DNA of 64,000 bases. Origin: Chryseobacterium daeguense DSM 19388. GTDB lineage: Bacteria > Bacteroidota > Bacteroidia > Flavobacteriales > Weeksellaceae. This document shows positions 53,870 to 63,333 of this stretch, one piece after another (the stretch's first letter is position 1; the number at the start of each line of letters is the position of its first letter). Location: assembly GCF_000430825.1 (NCBI RefSeq), contig NZ_AUMT01000017.1, positions 1-64,000 on the forward strand, read 5' to 3'. The notes beneath the pieces were generated by a model, which was not told the DNA's origin, searched no databases, and saw nothing but the letters and a program-made list of their open reading frames with translations. A program made the position numbers and the translations under genes.

Positions 53870-54256
53870 TTAACGTTTTGAGAATTGGAATCTCTTTCTT
53901 GCTTTTTTCTGACCTGGCTTCTTTCTTTCCACCATTCTTGCGTCTCTTGTAAGTAAACCAGCTGGTTTCAAAGCTAATCTGAACTCAGCGTTGATTTCGC
54001 ATAAAGCTCTTGAAATACCTAATCTGATAGCTTCTGCCTGACCTGTATTTCCACCACCGAATACATTTACGGTAACGTCATACTGACCAACAGTTTCAGA
54101 AAGGATAAATGGTTGGTTCAATTTGTAAACCATTACATCTGTAGAGAAGTATTCTTTAGCATCTTTACCGTTTACTGTAATGTTACCAGCACCTGGCTTT
54201 ACGTAAACTCTTGCTACAGAAGTTTTTCTTCTTCCGATTTTGTGAACTGTAGACAT
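53870..54256 (-). CDS. rpsI: 30S ribosomal protein S9
   Basis: 128 residues. [19 protein letters not shown] at the start and the C-terminal [17 protein letters not shown] tail that reaches the P-site tRNA are diagnostic. Only five bases separate it from rplM. Confidence 0.97.
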   Translation of the reverse strand: MSTVHKIGRRKTSVARVYVKPGAGNITVNGKDAKEYFSTDVMVYKLNQPFILSETVGQYDVTVNVFGGGNTGQAEAIRLGISRALCEINAEFRLALKPAGLLTRDARMVERKKPGQKKARKRFQFSKR

Positions 54257-54261
54257 ATTAA

Positions 54262-54717
54262 TTATTTAAATTCGTTAACATTAATTGTTTTAGGCTGTTG
54301 AGCTTCATGTTTGTGCTCAGTTCCTTCATATAAGTAAAGATTCTTAAGAATAGCAGCTCCAAGTCTGTTTTTAGGCAACATCCCTTTTACTGATTTTTCT
54401 AATACTTTTAAAGAATCTTTCTTTTGAAGTTCAGCCGCAGTCATAGACTTTTGACCTCCAGGATACCCTGTATGCCAGATATAAGTCTTGTCGTTCCACT
54501 TGTTTCCGGAAAGAGTAACTTTCCCAGCGTTCAAAACGATTACGTTATCACCACAATCTACGTGAGGTGTGTAGTTCGTCTTGTGCTTACCTCTCAAAAT
54601 CTTTGCAACCGTAGAAGCTAGTCTTCCTAACGGCTGTCCTTCAGCGTCTACCACAACCCATTCTTTATTAGCAGTAGCTTTGTTCGCTGAAACAGTTTTG
54701 TAACTTAATGTATTCAC
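54262..54717 (-). CDS. rplM: 50S ribosomal protein L13
   Basis: 151 residues. [34 protein letters not shown] and MLPKNRLG are the L13 landmarks. First gene of the rplM-rpsI-rpsB unit. A -7 box TACCTTTG lies upstream (54765-54772), and CCCTTTTAGGGGG can form a small hairpin in the leader. Confidence 0.97.
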   Translation of the reverse strand: MNTLSYKTVSANKATANKEWVVVDAEGQPLGRLASTVAKILRGKHKTNYTPHVDCGDNVIVLNAGKVTLSGNKWNDKTYIWHTGYPGGQKSMTAAELQKKDSLKVLEKSVKGMLPKNRLGAAILKNLYLYEGTEHKHEAQQPKTINVNEFK

Positions 54718-54764
54718 ACGTTTTAGTTAAAGATTAAACATAATTTTCCCCCTAAAAGGGTGTG

Positions 54765-54772
54765 CAAAGGTA
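54765..54772 (-). promoter_or_regulatory. -7 box of the rplM-rpsI-rpsB operon
   Basis: TACCTTTG on the minus strand, followed by CACACCC and a leader of about 40 bases. Only T-rich sequence at -33. Confidence 0.6.
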
Positions 54773-54887
54773 CAAATATTTTTCATAATGTAAAAACTTA
54801 TTTCATTTTGTATTGCATCTCTTATTTAGGTTAAACGATTCGACAGATTTTGTCTATATAAATTATTTTTGGCATAAATATTGCGAA

Positions 54888-55025
54888 ATGATTTCCGATG
54901 AAAAAATTATTTTAGAAGATTCTAAAAACACTAATGATAAAGTAAAGAGTTTGATCTCAAGCTCTTGCTTTATTGTTTTTTCCCTAAACATTCTTCAGGA
55001 AGCTTATCAATATCATTTTTCATAA
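54888..55025 (+). CDS. Possible 45-residue protein in the rplM-DUF3667 gap
   Basis: The 408 bases between rplM and the DUF3667 gene hold one candidate. An ATG at 54888 opens MISDEKIILEDSKNTNDKVK followed by a hydrophobic stretch, after a TATTTTTG box at 54864-54871. It is not similar to anything I know, and the A/T-rich context gives such frames easily. Otherwise the gap holds only the rplM promoter and unremarkable sequence. Confidence 0.3.
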   Translation: MISDEKIILEDSKNTNDKVKSLISSSCFIVFSLNILQEAYQYHFS

Positions 55026-55125
55026 TTCTGATAAAATCAATTATCAGATTTATTATTTAATTTAAATTCAAAAATATTTTTGTTTTCCTTAAATAATTAT
55101 ATTTGCTCAAAATCCTGATAAAACT

Positions 55126-56229
55126 ATGAGCCACGGTAAACTAAGAGAAGAAAAAGATTGCCTGAATTGCGGACATTTGGTAGAAGAAAGGTTTTGCCCG
55201 CACTGCGGACAAGAAAACACCCAGACGAGACAGCCCTTTCATTATCTGTTTACCCATTTTGTGGAGGATTTTACTCATTATGACGGCCAGTTCTGGAAGA
55301 CAATGAAATATTTACTATTCCGTCCCGGCAAGCTTACCAAAGAATACCTTTAAGGCAAAAGACAATTATATGTAGCACCTGTAAAGCTTTATATTTTTGT
55401 AAGCTTTATTACTTTTTTCCTTCCATCACTATTTTCGAGTTCAAAAGAAGAGGAAATTACAGATCACAAGAAAAACGAAGCCGTACTGAAAGAAAATGAG
55501 CGTGAAGAACGAATTGCAAAACTCACGGACAGCATTTCGCGGGAATTAACAAAAGAAGGACTCATAAAAAAACCGGTTAATGTCAAAGATTCCAAGCTTA
55601 CAGAAATCAACGGTAACAACATTGAAACAGATGCTCTGGGAGAAAGTGAAGACGGGAAAATAGTTGTTTTAAGAGCTAAAAATATGAAGCAGTATGACTC
55701 TCTTCATCGTCATGACATTAAAAACAAGAACCTTTACGAATTCATGGAGCCTTTCGCGAAGAAAGTTTTCTATTTACAGGATCAGGGACTGAAAAAAGAA
55801 CAGATTATTGAGAAATTTGGCTATACTTTGGTTCATACACTGCCGAAAGCATTATTTATTTACCTTCCTATTTTCGCATTTTTCCTTTGGATTTTTCATA
55901 ATAAAAAGAAATGGTGGTACTTTGAGCACGGTATATTCACACTTCATTACTTTTCATTTTTATTGCTGGGAATCCTTCTCTTAATATTCTTTTCACGGTT
56001 AGTAAGCCTGCTTCCCGATTACGGAATCCTGACATTTTTAAAAGTTCTGATCCAGATGGCAGCTACCTTATATATGTGTGCTTATTTCTTCATAGCTCAT
56101 CACCGGGTTTATGAAAGCTCAAGAAGCATGAGCGTATTGAAGGGAATATTCTTGTTTATTGTGAACTTTATAGGGTTGCTTTGTATGTTTCTGGCGCTAG
56201 TATATGTAAGCTTTGTTACGATGCATTAA
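55126..56229 (+). pseudogene. DUF3667 membrane protein interrupted by an in-frame TAA
   Basis: The N-terminus has the DUF3667 zinc-ribbon (CLNCGHLVEERFCPHCGQ) and the following HFVEDFTHYDGQFWKT block. At codon 76 the frame reads TAA (55351-55353) where the family has Glu in YLEGKRQLYV-type sequence; the same frame continues at once with GKRQLYVAPVKLYIFVSF and stays open for 291 more codons, with membrane segments at about 85-105, 245-265, 280-300, 310-330 and 340-362. A single G-to-T change would explain it. The full form is 367 residues. Function of the family is unknown. Confidence 0.85.
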
Positions 56230-56558
56230 TTACGCAGTGTTTTATTTGCTCTGAAGCTTGCAATTAAATAATAAGCCACAAAAACCGTTGAAAACTTCAG
56301 CACGGATGGAATCGCCAGCTCAAGTGTAAAAATCAAGGTACCTGTTAAAACCAAAACGCCCATAGCAACAAAAGATAATCCTAATTTCTGAGGCAATGTA
56401 AAGTTCGGAGTATCCAGGTAATAAGCAATTCCCCAGGCAAAACCGAAAGCAATGGCATAATAAAGATCAAGCCCGATATTTTTTGAGCTGTAAAAAAAAT
56501 AATTAATCAAAAAACTTAAAACCGTTCCCAACGCAAAATACATCAATGCCTTTTTCAT
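56226..56558 (-). CDS. Small membrane protein of unknown function
   Basis: 110 residues with four hydrophobic segments (about 5-22, 32-50, 58-78, 82-100). Start at MKKALMYFAL; a TACTTTTG -7 box on the minus strand at 56577-56584 rules out a longer form. It converges on the broken DUF3667 gene, overlapping its end by four bases. I do not recognise a domain. Confidence 0.75.
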   Translation of the reverse strand: MKKALMYFALGTVLSFLINYFFYSSKNIGLDLYYAIAFGFAWGIAYYLDTPNFTLPQKLGLSFVAMGVLVLTGTLIFTLELAIPSVLKFSTVFVAYYLIASFRANKTLRN

Positions 56559-56799
56559 ACCTATATAATTATAATGCAAAAGTAGAGAATTTAATTTGAG
56601 AATTTGAAGATGTGTTCATTTGAAAATTACCATTAAAATAAGAATTAAACTTTTAGTTTTTCACCTCAAATTTAGCCTTAATCTCAACCTTATCCTAAAC
56701 TAATGTTTGTTAATTCAGGGAGGGCTAAATTCATTAAAATTATTTAAATATCTAAAAATCAAAGCCTTAAATCTAAACTTAAGGTTATTATTTTATTAT

Positions 56800-56807
56800 T
56801 ATATTTG
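56800..56807 (+). promoter_or_regulatory. -7 box of icmF
   Basis: TATATTTG, 27 bases before the ATG at 56835. The 240 bases upstream of it hold no gene. Confidence 0.6.
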
Positions 56808-56834
56808 GAAATTCAGAAATTTTCTAGATTTTTT

Positions 56835-59800
56835 ATGGAAACCCAAAAATATACTCCTAAAAACAAAGTAAGAATCGTAACAGCCGCGTCGTTATTCGAC
56901 GGCCATGATGCTGCGATTAATATCATGCGTCGTGTGATACAGGGAACCGGATGCGAAGTAATCCACCTGGGCCACGACAAATCTGCAGAGGAAGTTGTAA
57001 ATACAGCTATTCAGGAAGATGCAAATGCGATCGCCTTAACTTCTTATCAGGGTGGTCACAACGAATATTTTAAATACATCTATGATCTTTTAAGAGAAAA
57101 AAACTCTCCGCAAATCAAAATCTTTGGCGGTGGCGGCGGCGTAATTCTGCCGGAAGAAATAAAGGAGCTGATGGATTACGGAATAGACAGGATTTATTCT
57201 CCCGACGACGGCCGTGAGCTTGGATTACAGGGAATGATCGATGATTTGGTGAACAGGTCCGATTTCGCGACAGGAAAAGATGTTACTGCGGACGATCTGG
57301 ATGCAATCAACTTTGAAAACCCTACAAGCATTGCAAAAATCATTTCAGCTGTTGAAAACTTTTCAGAAGAAAAACCAGAGCTGGTAAAAGCAATTGATGA
57401 AAAATCAAAAGATTTAAATATCCCTATCATTGGTATCACAGGTACCGGTGGGGCCGGAAAATCTTCGTTAACAGACGAATTAGTAAGACGTTTCCTACGT
57501 TCAAACACCGATAAAAAAATCGCAATTATCTCAATTGACCCTTCCAAGAAGAAAACCGGAGGTGCACTTTTGGGTGACAGAATCCGTATGAACGCGATCA
57601 ATGATCCGAGAGTTTATATGCGTTCGATGGCAACGAGAGAAAACAATGTTTCGGTTTCTCCGTTCATTCATTCTGCTTTGAATGTGTTAAAACTGGCTCA
57701 TCCTGATGTAATTATTTTGGAAACTTCGGGTATCGGGCAATCCGGTTCGGAAGTATCTGATTTTGCGGATGTTTCTATGTACGTGATGACTCCTGAGTAC
57801 GGAGCTTCCACACAGCTGGAAAAAATCGACATGCTGGATTATGCGGATTTAGTTGCTTTAAATAAATCTGATAAAAGAGGTGCTCTTGACGCGCTTCAAG
57901 CGGTAAGAAAGCAGTTCCAGAGAAACCATTTACTATGGGAACAGCCATTGGATGAAATGCCGGTTTATGCTACAAAAGCATCTCAGTTTAATGACCACGG
58001 AACAACTGAATTATACAACAGATTAATTTCTAAAGTCAATGATAAATTTTCAGGGTTAAACCTGCAAGGCTTCGTTGAACAGGAAATTACAGACGAAGTA
58101 ACAATCATCCCTCCAAAAAGAGTTCGTTATCTATCTGAAATCGTTGAAAACAACAGGCTATATGATGCAAATGTTGAAAAACAGGCAGAATTAGCCAGAA
58201 AAATGTATCATATCGAAGGTGTAAAAAACTTCCTTTCCAGTGAAACTTTAGACGCTGAATATCAAAAAGCAGAAAAAGAACTTCAACAGGAAAATATTGA
58301 CTTCCTGAAAACTTGGGATGACACGAAAAAAGCCTTCCATGAAGAGTTTTACTCCTATTTCGTAAGAGGAAAAGAAATAAAAGTTGAAACCTCAACAGAA
58401 TCTTTATCTCATCTGAGAATTCCAAAAATCGCCCTGCCTAAATACAATGACTGGGGTGATCTGATTAAATGGAAAGGTCAGGAAAATCTTCCGGGAGCAT
58501 TTCCTTACACGGCAGGAATTTATCCTTTCAAAAGAACCGGAGAAGACCCTACAAGAATGTTTGCCGGAGAAGGTGGCCCTGAAAGAACCAACAGAAGATT
58601 CCACTATGTTTCTGCAGAAATGGACGCAAAGCGTTTATCGACAGCGTTTGACTCTGTAACTTTATATGGTCAGGATCCTGCTTTACCACCGGATATTTAT
58701 GGTAAAATTGGAAATGCGGGAGTTTCCATTGCGACATTGGATGATGCTAAGAAGCTGTATTCCGGTTTTGATCTGGTGAATGCTATGACTTCGGTTTCAA
58801 TAACCATCAACGGACCTGCACCGATGTTGCTGGCTTTCTTCATGAATGCTGCCATTGATCAGAATGTTGAAAAATATATTGTTGAAAATGGTTTGGAATC
58901 TAAAGTTGAGGCTGTTTTAAAAGCAAAATTTGACGATAAAGGTTTAGAAAGACCAAAATATAACGGAGAACTGCCACCTTCCAATAATGGTTTAGGTTTA
59001 AAATTATTAGGAATTACGGGTGACGAAATTATTCCTGCTGATGTCTATGCTGAAATTAAGGCTAAAACCATCGCAACAGTTCGTGGAACGGTTCAGGCTG
59101 ATATTTTAAAAGAAGACCAGGCTCAAAACACCTGTATTTTCTCTACTGAATTTGCCTTAAGATTGATGGGTGACGTTCAGGAATTTTTCATTAAAGAAAA
59201 AGTAAGAAACTTTTACTCTGTTTCTATTTCAGGATATCACATTGCGGAAGCGGGAGCAAATCCTGTTTCCCAGTTGGCATTCACATTAGCAAATGGTTTC
59301 ACGTATGTGGAATATTATTTGTCGAGAGGAATGGATATCAATGATTTTGCACCTAACTTATCTTTCTTTTTCTCCAACGGTATCGACCCTGAATATTCAG
59401 TGATCGGACGTGTGGCAAGAAGAATCTGGGCTAAAGCCATGAAACTGAAATACGGAGCAGACGAAAGAAGCCAGATGTTGAAATATCACATCCAGACTTC
59501 GGGGCGTTCGCTTCACGCTCAGGAAATTGATTTTAACGACATCAGAACAACTTTGCAGGCATTGTATGCCATCTATGATAACTGTAATTCACTTCACACC
59601 AATGCTTATGACGAAGCGATTACAACGCCGACTGAGCAATCGGTAAGAAGAGCAATGGCTATTCAGCTGATTATCAATAAAGAATTAGGACTGGCGAAGA
59701 ATGAAAATCCTCTTCAGGGTTCATTTATTATCGAAGAATTAACAGATTTAGTAGAAGAAGCTGTTTATGCAGAATTCGACAGAATCACGGAAAGAGGAGG

Positions 59801-60182
59801 AGTTCTCGGAGCAATGGAAACCATGTACCAGCGTTCGAAAATCCAAGAAGAATCGATGCATTACGAATGGCTGAAACACACCGGAGAATATCCAATCATC
59901 GGGGTGAATACTTTCCTTGGAAAAGACGGTTCGCCAACGGTTCGCCCGGGCGAAGTGATCCGTTCGACCGAAGAAGAAAAGCAATTCCAGATTGAAATGC
60001 TTCATAACTTCCAGAAATCCAATGAGGATAAATCTGCAGAAGCTCTGAAAACTTTACAACACGCAGCAATCAATCAGCAAAACTTATTTGAAGTGATGAT
60101 GGATGCCGTGAAATATTGTTCGCTTGGGCAGATTACCAATGCTTTGTTTGAAGTAGGTGGTAAGTACCGTAGAAATATGTAG
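56835..60182 (+). CDS. icmF: Fused acyl-CoA mutase with B12-binding and chaperone GTPase domains (IcmF)
   Basis: 1115 residues in the IcmF order: cobalamin-binding domain (about 10-140; [13 protein letters not shown] supplies the lower axial His, with SYQGGH), MeaB/ArgK-like G-protein (about 190-420; Walker [37 protein letters not shown]) and the mutase barrel (about 520-1115; [43 protein letters not shown]). It isomerises isobutyryl-CoA and n-butyryl-CoA, in some members pivalyl-CoA, and the G domain guards the cofactor. Separate MCM subunits do not have this fusion. The ATG at 56835 is used because the upstream TTG is part of the -7 box. Confidence 0.93.
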   Translation: METQKYTPKNKVRIVTAASLFDGHDAAINIMRRVIQGTGCEVIHLGHDKSAEEVVNTAIQEDANAIALTSYQGGHNEYFKYIYDLLREKNSPQIKIFGGGGGVILPEEIKELMDYGIDRIYSPDDGRELGLQGMIDDLVNRSDFATGKDVTADDLDAINFENPTSIAKIISAVENFSEEKPELVKAIDEKSKDLNIPIIGITGTGGAGKSSLTDELVRRFLRSNTDKKIAIISIDPSKKKTGGALLGDRIRMNAINDPRVYMRSMATRENNVSVSPFIHSALNVLKLAHPDVIILETSGIGQSGSEVSDFADVSMYVMTPEYGASTQLEKIDMLDYADLVALNKSDKRGALDALQAVRKQFQRNHLLWEQPLDEMPVYATKASQFNDHGTTELYNRLISKVNDKFSGLNLQGFVEQEITDEVTIIPPKRVRYLSEIVENNRLYDANVEKQAELARKMYHIEGVKNFLSSETLDAEYQKAEKELQQENIDFLKTWDDTKKAFHEEFYSYFVRGKEIKVETSTESLSHLRIPKIALPKYNDWGDLIKWKGQENLPGAFPYTAGIYPFKRTGEDPTRMFAGEGGPERTNRRFHYVSAEMDAKRLSTAFDSVTLYGQDPALPPDIYGKIGNAGVSIATLDDAKKLYSGFDLVNAMTSVSITINGPAPMLLAFFMNAAIDQNVEKYIVENGLESKVEAVLKAKFDDKGLERPKYNGELPPSNNGLGLKLLGITGDEIIPADVYAEIKAKTIATVRGTVQADILKEDQAQNTCIFSTEFALRLMGDVQEFFIKEKVRNFYSVSISGYHIAEAGANPVSQLAFTLANGFTYVEYYLSRGMDINDFAPNLSFFFSNGIDPEYSVIGRVARRIWAKAMKLKYGADERSQMLKYHIQTSGRSLHAQEIDFNDIRTTLQALYAIYDNCNSLHTNAYDEAITTPTEQSVRRAMAIQLIINKELGLAKNENPLQGSFIIEELTDLVEEAVYAEFDRITERGGVLGAMETMYQRSKIQEESMHYEWLKHTGEYPIIGVNTFLGKDGSPTVRPGEVIRSTEEEKQFQIEMLHNFQKSNEDKSAEALKTLQHAAINQQNLFEVMMDAVKYCSLGQITNALFEVGGKYRRNM

Positions 60183-60240
60183 TCCGGCCCGTGTCGGGCA
60201 GACAATTATTAACTACTAAATGTTTTTAAAATTATAAATT

Positions 60241-60272
60241 AAACCTCAGGGAATTTTCTTTGAGGTTTTTTG
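60241..60272 (+). terminator. Terminator after icmF
   Basis: AAACCTCA and TGAGGTTT stem with a GGGAATTTTCTT loop and T run. Just after the icmF stop there is a separate GCCCG-TGT-CGGGC hairpin (about 60187-60199) of higher G+C than its surroundings. Confidence 0.78.
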
Positions 60273-60300
60273 TATTTTTATCAACAACAAAATAACCGTT

Positions 60301-61341
60301 ATGAAAATCAGCTTTAAAAGGATATTATTTTTAACAGTCATCAGTTTCTCAACAGTTTTGTTTGCTCAGAAACGTACGGAAGATTTTACCATTGGCCTTC
60401 CCTCTCAAAAAGTTAATAAAAGTTATTATAAAAATATACAGATTATCGACAAAAGAATTGATACAACTTCAATAGGAATTGTTCAGCAGGGAGCATTGAA
60501 TGCAAAAGCAAGGGTAGTTCCTACTTCTCCACTTTCCGATCAGTTTCAAAGCATTTTAAATAGCGTAAACGGAGAAAATACTGAAGACGGCAGCCTTGTT
60601 TTGTATCTTAAACAACTGTATTTTGCAGAAGTTTCAAAAGCTTTTACAGAATTTGGATATTGTTATTTTCAGGGATTTCTTTTCGCAAAAAATCAGGACG
60701 GGACCTATTCTTTACTTGAAAAAACAGACACTGTTATTGAACATAAATCCGCCGATGTTACTAAAGAAATTTTAAGAAAAGGCGGTGAAATGCTTGGAAA
60801 ATTCATTGCAGAAAATGCATCTAAAAAACCTGAAACAACAGAACACTATACCCTTGACCAAGTAAAAAATTTCGAAAATATTGATAAACAATCCGTAAGC
60901 CTTTTCAATTCTGCTCAGCTGAAAGATGGTATTTACAGAGATTATAATTCTCTAAAAAATCAGCAGCCGCAGCAGGAAATCAGCAGTGTGAAGTTTTACG
61001 GGAATCAGCCAAAAATCCATAGAATATTTGAAACCGTAGATGGAAAAGAAAAAGAAATAAAGAAAGATGATATATATGCGATTATTTATCAAAGTGAACC
61101 CTATATTTATCTTGCTTTTGAAAATCTTTTCACCAAGGCAGAAAAAAGAGACAATGATTATTATTTTGTAGGAAAATTAAGATCCACGAGTCCAAATATC
61201 AATAATTTAAGCATTGGAATGTTTTTCGGAGTTGTAGGCGTTTTATTGACTTCAAATCCTGCTTATCCTTTTGAACAGAAAATAGATTATATCAACGGAG
61301 CTTTTATTCCTATTAAAGAAATTCAATCTAAAAAATATTAA
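60301..61341 (+). CDS. Exported protein of unknown function
   Basis: 346 residues with a signal peptide (about 1-22, ending VLFAQ). The mature part mixes beta-strand-like segments (SLVLYLKQLYFAEVS, YCYFQGFLFAKNQDG, IYAIIYQSEPYIYLAFEN) and a late hydrophobic segment NLSIGMFFGVVGVLL (about 298-312) that could be a membrane anchor. I know no domain. Alone between the icmF terminator and the ATPase gene. Confidence 0.75.
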   Translation: MKISFKRILFLTVISFSTVLFAQKRTEDFTIGLPSQKVNKSYYKNIQIIDKRIDTTSIGIVQQGALNAKARVVPTSPLSDQFQSILNSVNGENTEDGSLVLYLKQLYFAEVSKAFTEFGYCYFQGFLFAKNQDGTYSLLEKTDTVIEHKSADVTKEILRKGGEMLGKFIAENASKKPETTEHYTLDQVKNFENIDKQSVSLFNSAQLKDGIYRDYNSLKNQQPQQEISSVKFYGNQPKIHRIFETVDGKEKEIKKDDIYAIIYQSEPYIYLAFENLFTKAEKRDNDYYFVGKLRSTSPNINNLSIGMFFGVVGVLLTSNPAYPFEQKIDYINGAFIPIKEIQSKKY

Positions 61342-61381
61342 TTCACAGAAATCTCCCTACTTTTGGGAGATTTTATTTTAT

Positions 61382-62092
61382 ATGAAACCAAAAGCCATCT
61401 TCAACTGGAGCAGCGGAAAAGACTCTGCCCTTGCCTTATATAAAACGCTAAAAAACGATAAACTTGAAGTTACATCTTTGTTAACAAGCATAAATAAAGA
61501 ATTTCAAAGGATTTCCATGCATGGCGTTCATGTTTCGTTGTTGGAAAAACAGGCCGAAAGTCTGGGATTACCTTTAATTAAAATGGAACTTCCCAAAGAA
61601 CCGACGATGGAAGAATACCGAGAATTGATGAACAACACCATGAATGAGATACAATCTCAGGGAATTACACATTCTATTTTCGGGGATATTTTTCTGGAAG
61701 ATTTAAGAAAATACCGCGAAGATCAACTGCAGGCTATCGGTATGGAAGCTGTTTTTCCGTTATGGAAGCAAAATACAACCGACCTTATCAACGAATTTTT
61801 AAGTTTAGGCTTCAAAACAATTGTGACCTGCGTAAACGAAACTTACCTGGATAAAAGCTTTGCCGGGAGGATTATTGATGAAAATTTTATTAAAGATTTA
61901 CCGCAAAATGTAGATCCTTGCGGAGAAAACGGAGAATTTCACACCTTTACTTTTGACGGGCCTATTTTTAAAAACCCAATTGATTTTAAAGTAGGTGAAA
62001 CCATTAAAAAAACATATCCTAAACCAAAATCCGATGAATGCGATGAAGAAGGAGAATACGTTTTCTGGTTTTGTGATTTGATTTCAAAATAA
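61382..62092 (+). CDS. Dph6-related ATP pyrophosphatase
   Basis: 236 residues. The PP-loop SSGKDSALAL at residues 10-19 binds ATP; SMHGVHVSLLEKQAESLGLP and GDIFLEDLRKYRE are typical of the bacterial relatives of diphthamide synthetase Dph6. Bacteria do not make diphthamide, so the substrate is something else, perhaps an amide formed on a small metabolite. DPCGENGEFHTF is the conserved C-terminal block. Confidence 0.87.
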   Translation: MKPKAIFNWSSGKDSALALYKTLKNDKLEVTSLLTSINKEFQRISMHGVHVSLLEKQAESLGLPLIKMELPKEPTMEEYRELMNNTMNEIQSQGITHSIFGDIFLEDLRKYREDQLQAIGMEAVFPLWKQNTTDLINEFLSLGFKTIVTCVNETYLDKSFAGRIIDENFIKDLPQNVDPCGENGEFHTFTFDGPIFKNPIDFKVGETIKKTYPKPKSDECDEEGEYVFWFCDLISK

Positions 62093-62115
62093 ATAGTTTC
62101 CACATATTTAACAGT

Positions 62116-62145
62116 ACCTCTTAATAAAAATTAGGAGGTTTTTTC
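62116..62145 (+). terminator. Terminator after the ATP pyrophosphatase gene
   Basis: ACCTCTTAAT and ATTAGGAGGT stem with one mismatch, AAAA loop, and a T run. Confidence 0.75.
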
Positions 62146-62146
62146 T

Positions 62147-62154
62147 TATTTTTG
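62147..62154 (+). promoter_or_regulatory. -7 box of the serine hydrolase gene
   Basis: TATTTTTG, 39 bases before the ATG at 62194. It directly follows the upstream terminator. Confidence 0.5.
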
Positions 62155-62193
62155 ATAGACAACAAATGCCCAAAAATTTATTTCTTACACCAA

Positions 62194-63333
62194 ATGATTA
62201 AAAAAACACATTACATTTTATTATTATTTTCTTTTTTAATTAATTTAATTTCATGTCAAAAAGAGATTGAAGTAAAACCGGTTGATAAAAAAGCTATTAT
62301 CGACAGTACCATAATTGCTTTTGAAAAAAATCTTCTGAAAAACCAGATTGATTCTGTTTTCAGCAAGTATAATTTTAACGGGAGTGTTGCCGTTTTTAAA
62401 GATTCTGTTGAGCTGTATAGGAAAAATCAGGGTTATGCTGATTTTAAAAATAAAACTAAAATTGATGATCGTACCGTTTTTGCAATCGGTTCTGTAACTA
62501 AACAGTTTACGGCAGTTTTAATCCTTCTTCAGATGGAGCAGAAAAAACTGAATGTGGAAGATAAAGTTTCAAAATATGTATCAGAATTCCAAAATAAAGA
62601 CTACGAAAATATTACCATTCACCAGCTGTTAAATCATACTTCCGGTCTTAATACTTTAGGCGGAAAATTACAGTTTAAAAGCGGAACAGATTTCTTTTAT
62701 TCCAATGACGGATTCAATACGTTGGGCAAAATCATTGAAAAAGTTTCAGGAAAATCTTATGAAAAAAATGTTTCCGAGCTCTTCCATAAAGCAGGAATGA
62801 ATAGTTCTTCTACAGGCAATTCATTTAAAGGAAATAATTTCGCAGGAGCTTATCTGGGAACTGGAAAAGTTTATGAGGAAATCCAGAATATGCCGAAAAG
62901 ACTGGGAAATAAAGAAATAGGAATTCCTGCAGGCGGAATCCTTTCAACGGTCGGCGACCTGCATACCTGGAACAACGCACTGTACAGCGGTAAAATTCTG
63001 AACCGGGAAACGTTGAAAAAATTCGAAGTTAAAAGTGCGGAAAGGCACCATCCTGTTTTCGGGAAAATGGGCTATGGCTACGGCATCATGTCAAATATCG
63101 GACACCCTGCAAGCTACTTTCACAGCGGATATGTGAAGGGTTCCCCTTCCCTGAATATTTTTTATCCCGAAACAAGAACTTCAGTTATCATCCTATCCAA
63201 TATTGCAGATGAAGAAAAAGGAAAAAATCTGATTTTTAAGCCTCATGTAGAAATAAAAAAAATTACCGATGCCATTGAAAACACTATAGCACAAATGAAA
63301 AGTGATACCGTGGCAACGGCAGTTAAAATTTAG
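62194..63333 (+). CDS. Beta-lactamase-family (class C-like) serine hydrolase lipoprotein
   Basis: 379 residues. Lipobox LISC near residue 22, then a penicillin-binding-type domain: SVTK (S-x-x-K with the nucleophile Ser), YSN (Y-x-N, in FFYSNDGFNTLG) and HSG (in place of K-S/T-G). This set fits the class C/esterase/DD-peptidase group; the HSG triad is more frequent in esterase- and peptidase-like members than in resistance beta-lactamases. Start at MIKKTHYIL, because the upstream TTG belongs to the promoter. Probably a cell-envelope hydrolase of unknown substrate. Confidence 0.88.
   Translation: MIKKTHYILLLFSFLINLISCQKEIEVKPVDKKAIIDSTIIAFEKNLLKNQIDSVFSKYNFNGSVAVFKDSVELYRKNQGYADFKNKTKIDDRTVFAIGSVTKQFTAVLILLQMEQKKLNVEDKVSKYVSEFQNKDYENITIHQLLNHTSGLNTLGGKLQFKSGTDFFYSNDGFNTLGKIIEKVSGKSYEKNVSELFHKAGMNSSSTGNSFKGNNFAGAYLGTGKVYEEIQNMPKRLGNKEIGIPAGGILSTVGDLHTWNNALYSGKILNRETLKKFEVKSAERHHPVFGKMGYGYGIMSNIGHPASYFHSGYVKGSPSLNIFYPETRTSVIILSNIADEEKGKNLIFKPHVEIKKITDAIENTIAQMKSDTVATAVKI

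Noticed and set aside
55684..56229. The 3' part of the DUF3667 gene as an independent gene
   Set aside because: It lacks a start region of its own, is in the same frame as the 5' part, and the codons between are clearly DUF3667 sequence, so it is one broken gene.
62194..63333. Serine hydrolase as an antibiotic-resistance class C beta-lactamase
   Set aside because: It has SVTK and YSN but HSG rather than the KTG of resistance AmpC enzymes, and it is a lipoprotein; a general envelope hydrolase is the safer call.
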